A model generated the notes under the pieces. That model made no database searches and was not told where the DNA came from. It was given only the letters and a program-made list of their open reading frames with translations. Positions 62,121 through 64,000 of a stretch of 64,000 nt of DNA are shown here, piece after piece. Every line of letters begins with the position of its first letter. Position 1 is the first letter of the stretch. The stretch lies in assembly GCF_046348265.1 (NCBI RefSeq), contig NZ_JAXMEO010000012.1. One strand, written 5' to 3'. The position numbers and the translations under genes are program-made. Source of the stretch: Pelomonas sp937871895. Its GTDB lineage: Bacteria > Pseudomonadota > Gammaproteobacteria > Burkholderiales > Burkholderiaceae_C.

Positions 62121-62597
62121 ATGCGTACCTCCACTTTGGCCTCGCTGCTCGCCCTTGCATTGAGCACCCCAGCCCTGGCCGCCCCGCCGGCCTGCCCCTA
62201 CACGCCTGACCAGCTCGCCAAGACGCTGGGTGGCAGCTTCGAGCCGGGCAAAGAAGAGCCCGGCATGGGCGGCACCAGCTGCAAATACAACGGCAAGAGC
62301 AGCGCGGGTCTGTCGGTCTGGGTCATCGTGCTGCACCCCGGTGGCAGCCAGGACATGATGCGCACCATGACGGCCGGCGGCCCCAAGGCCAAGTTCGAGC
62401 CCATTGCGGGCGATGCCGACGGCGCGGCCCGCGTGCGCGCGGCCGACCCCAATCTGGTGGACGTCAGCTACAAGCGAAGCGGCCATGTGGTCTTCCTGCG
62501 CAGCCTGGGCCTCGACCACGAGCCCGACGCCGCCAAGCGCGAGGCCCGCGCCAGCGAGCTTGCCGCCAAGCTGCTCAAGCTGCCGCGCCTGCCCTGA
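62121..62597 (+). CDS. Putative secreted protein
   Basis: The 158-residue product has a signal peptide ending at ALAA (about residue 21) and a small periplasmic domain with two conserved-looking cysteines (PACPYTP and GTSCKYNG), probably a disulfide. No family is recognised. It is divergent from the SMC operon (147 bases between starts), followed by a separate dioxygenase gene. Confidence 0.7.
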   Translation: MRTSTLASLLALALSTPALAAPPACPYTPDQLAKTLGGSFEPGKEEPGMGGTSCKYNGKSSAGLSVWVIVLHPGGSQDMMRTMTAGGPKAKFEPIAGDADGAARVRAADPNLVDVSYKRSGHVVFLRSLGLDHEPDAAKREARASELAAKLLKLPRLP

Positions 62598-62674
62598 TGG
62601 GCGTTGAGCGCCGGCGAATGCTGTGATCAATCGCCTGCAAGCCTGAGGCTGACCGGCGGATCTAAGCTGGCGGC

Positions 62675-63478
62675 ATGAGCTCAACAGCACGTCTCCCCAC
62701 CTTCTTCCTCTCCCACGGCGGCGGGCCCTGGCCCTGGATGGACGGGCCCTTCCGGGAGCGCTATGCGCGGCTGGAGGCCTCATTGGCCGGCCTGCCGGCC
62801 ACGCTGCCCTTCCGGCCCAAGGCTGTGCTGATGGTCTCGGCGCACTGGGAAGAGCATGACTTCACGGTGCTGAGCAGCGCGCACCCCGGCATGGTCTACG
62901 ACTACGGCGGCTTCCCGCCGCACACTTACCGCATCGTCTACCCGGCGCCAGGCGCACCCGAGTTGGCGACGCGCGTGAAAGCTCTGATCGAGGCCGGCGG
63001 GCTGCCAGCGTCGCTCGATGCCGAACGCGGCTATGACCACGGCGCGTTCTGCACCGCCTACCCGATGTACCCGCAGGCCGACATGCCGATGCTGCAGCTC
63101 TCGCTGCGCACGGGACTCGACCCAGCCGAGCACCTGGCCCTGGGCCGCGTGCTCGCGCCGCTGCGCGACGAGGGTGTGCTGATCGTGGGCAGTGGCTTCA
63201 GCTTCCACAACCTGCGCTTGCTGGGCGAGGCGGGGCGCGCGCCGTCGGCCGCGTTTGACGCCTGGCTGCAGCAGGCCCTGCCCGACCCAACGGGCCGCGC
63301 CGAGCGGCTGATGGCCTGGGCCCAGGCGCCCGCCGCGCGCATCGCGCACCCACGTGAGGAGCACCTGCTGCCCTTGATGGTGGCGGCTGGCGCGGCGGAG
63401 GGCGCGCTTGGCGTTTGCAACTACCGTGAGAGCGAGCTGTTTGGCGCGATCACGACGTCGAGCTTCCGCTTTGGCTAA
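62675..63478 (+). CDS. DODA-type extradiol ring-opening dioxygenase (LigB family)
   Basis: The 267-residue enzyme matches the 4,5-DOPA dioxygenase/YgiD group. Metal-binding histidines are visible in FFLSHGGGP, VSAHWEEHDF and YDHGAFCTAYPMYP, and a further conserved stretch is IVGSGFSFHNLR. Such enzymes open catechol rings using non-heme iron or zinc. In bacteria the physiological substrate is usually unknown. A hydratase-like gene of a meta-cleavage type follows 3 bases after the stop codon, which suggests a joint aromatic-degradation role. Confidence 0.88.
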   Translation: MSSTARLPTFFLSHGGGPWPWMDGPFRERYARLEASLAGLPATLPFRPKAVLMVSAHWEEHDFTVLSSAHPGMVYDYGGFPPHTYRIVYPAPGAPELATRVKALIEAGGLPASLDAERGYDHGAFCTAYPMYPQADMPMLQLSLRTGLDPAEHLALGRVLAPLRDEGVLIVGSGFSFHNLRLLGEAGRAPSAAFDAWLQQALPDPTGRAERLMAWAQAPAARIAHPREEHLLPLMVAAGAAEGALGVCNYRESELFGAITTSSFRFG

Positions 63479-63481
63479 GGC

Positions 63482-64000
63482 ATGCTGAAGCCGCTGATCA
63501 CCGCCCTCACCCGCTGCCACCGCGAGGGCACGCGCCTGCGCGCGGCCGACTGGCAGCACGCTGTGCAAAGCCAGGCCGACGCCTATGCCGTGCAGGACGG
63601 CGTTGCGGCCGCTTTGGGCTGGCCGATGGACCGCTGGAAATCGGGCGCCGCGCGGCGCGAGGGGCCGTATGGGCATTCGCCGGTCAACCCCATCGCCGGC
63701 ACGCATCTGCTCGGCGTCGAGGTCGAAGTGGCGCTGCGCCTCGCGCGCGACGCAGGCCCGGCCGAGGCGCAGGGCGAGACGGACGGCCCCATCGACGCGA
63801 TGTGCGTGGCCGTCGAGTTGATCGCCTCACGCTGGGAGGAAGGCCTGGCCGCGCCCGAGCTGCTGCGCTTTGCCGACTTTCAATCCAACGCCGGCTTGCT
63901 GCTGGGCGAGTGGCTGCCTTACCGGCCGCTCGACTGGGCGCGTCTGCCCTGGCAATTGAGCTTAGAGGGCCAGCCCGAGATCGCGCGCCAGGGCGGTCAC
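63482..64000 (+). CDS. 2-keto-4-pentenoate hydratase-like protein (truncated by window end)
   Basis: The first 173 codons are in the window and the frame is open at the edge. The segment YAVQDGVAAALGWPMDRWKSGAARREG and the later TDGPIDAMCVAVELIASRWEEG and FADFQSNAGLLLGEW resemble the MhpD/DmpE hydratase and fumarylacetoacetase-fold group that act after extradiol ring cleavage. It starts 3 bases after the dioxygenase gene, consistent with an operon. The C-terminal part needed to tell hydratase from decarboxylase is not visible. Confidence 0.75.
   Translation, partial: MLKPLITALTRCHREGTRLRAADWQHAVQSQADAYAVQDGVAAALGWPMDRWKSGAARREGPYGHSPVNPIAGTHLLGVEVEVALRLARDAGPAEAQGETDGPIDAMCVAVELIASRWEEGLAAPELLRFADFQSNAGLLLGEWLPYRPLDWARLPWQLSLEGQPEIARQGGH

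Overview
The window is high-GC DNA from a betaproteobacterium of the order Burkholderiales. The gene neighbourhoods (tolC-pcm, map-glnD, tRNA-Ala(CGC), a Bug-family binding protein, gluQ) and the protein sequences fit the Roseateles/Mitsuaria/Rubrivivax group, but the species cannot be read from the sequence alone. No phage, CRISPR array or rRNA is present.

Layout. 1-9.4 kb is core: TolC, isoaspartyl methyltransferase, a TetR regulator with a palindromic operator, UppP, methionine aminopeptidase, GlnD, two small membrane proteins, an alpha/beta hydrolase and tRNA-Ala(CGC). 9.5-25.8 kb is a nutrient-scavenging locus: three paralogous TonB-dependent receptors, each with its own terminator and each preceded by two or three LacI-type palindromes centred on CG. 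They are followed by a packed set of tryptophan-halogenase-like enzyme, SapC-like protein, JmjC/cupin-like oxygenase, and a second halogenase fused to a DUF6445-type iron/2-oxoglutarate oxygenase domain. The likely scheme is import of one substrate family through three receptors, with oxidative or halogenating chemistry encoded beside them. The substrate is unknown.

25.9-37.7 kb carries sulfate uptake (sbp-cysT-cysW-cysA, a CysB-type regulator and a second sulfate-binding protein). It is interrupted by a MacA-MacB-NodT tripartite efflux operon, a small TOBE protein and a hydrolase whose 3' end has been replaced by a 238-bp element with perfect 20-bp terminal inverted repeats. 37.7-44.6 kb is mixed metabolism and regulation: flavodoxin, pirin, Bug protein, LuxR, DUF3237, LysR, GluQ, tandem FKBP and PilZ.

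44.9-51.9 kb is a sedentary chromosomal integron. The integrase gene lies at the right and has a LexA box inside its promoter. Seven attC sites run leftward and delimit cassettes for an unknown protein, a reversed Ntn-hydrolase gene, a DUF4230 protein, a SUKH-type protein and an AT-richer SHOCT lipoprotein, plus two cassettes without a convincing gene. One attC is split by an IS1111-group insertion sequence.

52.1-57.0 kb holds two tandem paralogous GGDEF-EAL membrane proteins. The left one is broken by an 8-bp tandem duplication exactly at the EAL motif. 57.2-62.0 kb is a three-gene SMC-type operon (MksF-, MksE- and MksB-like) without the nuclease subunit of Wadjet systems. The window closes with a secreted protein, a DODA-type dioxygenase and a truncated hydratase-like gene.
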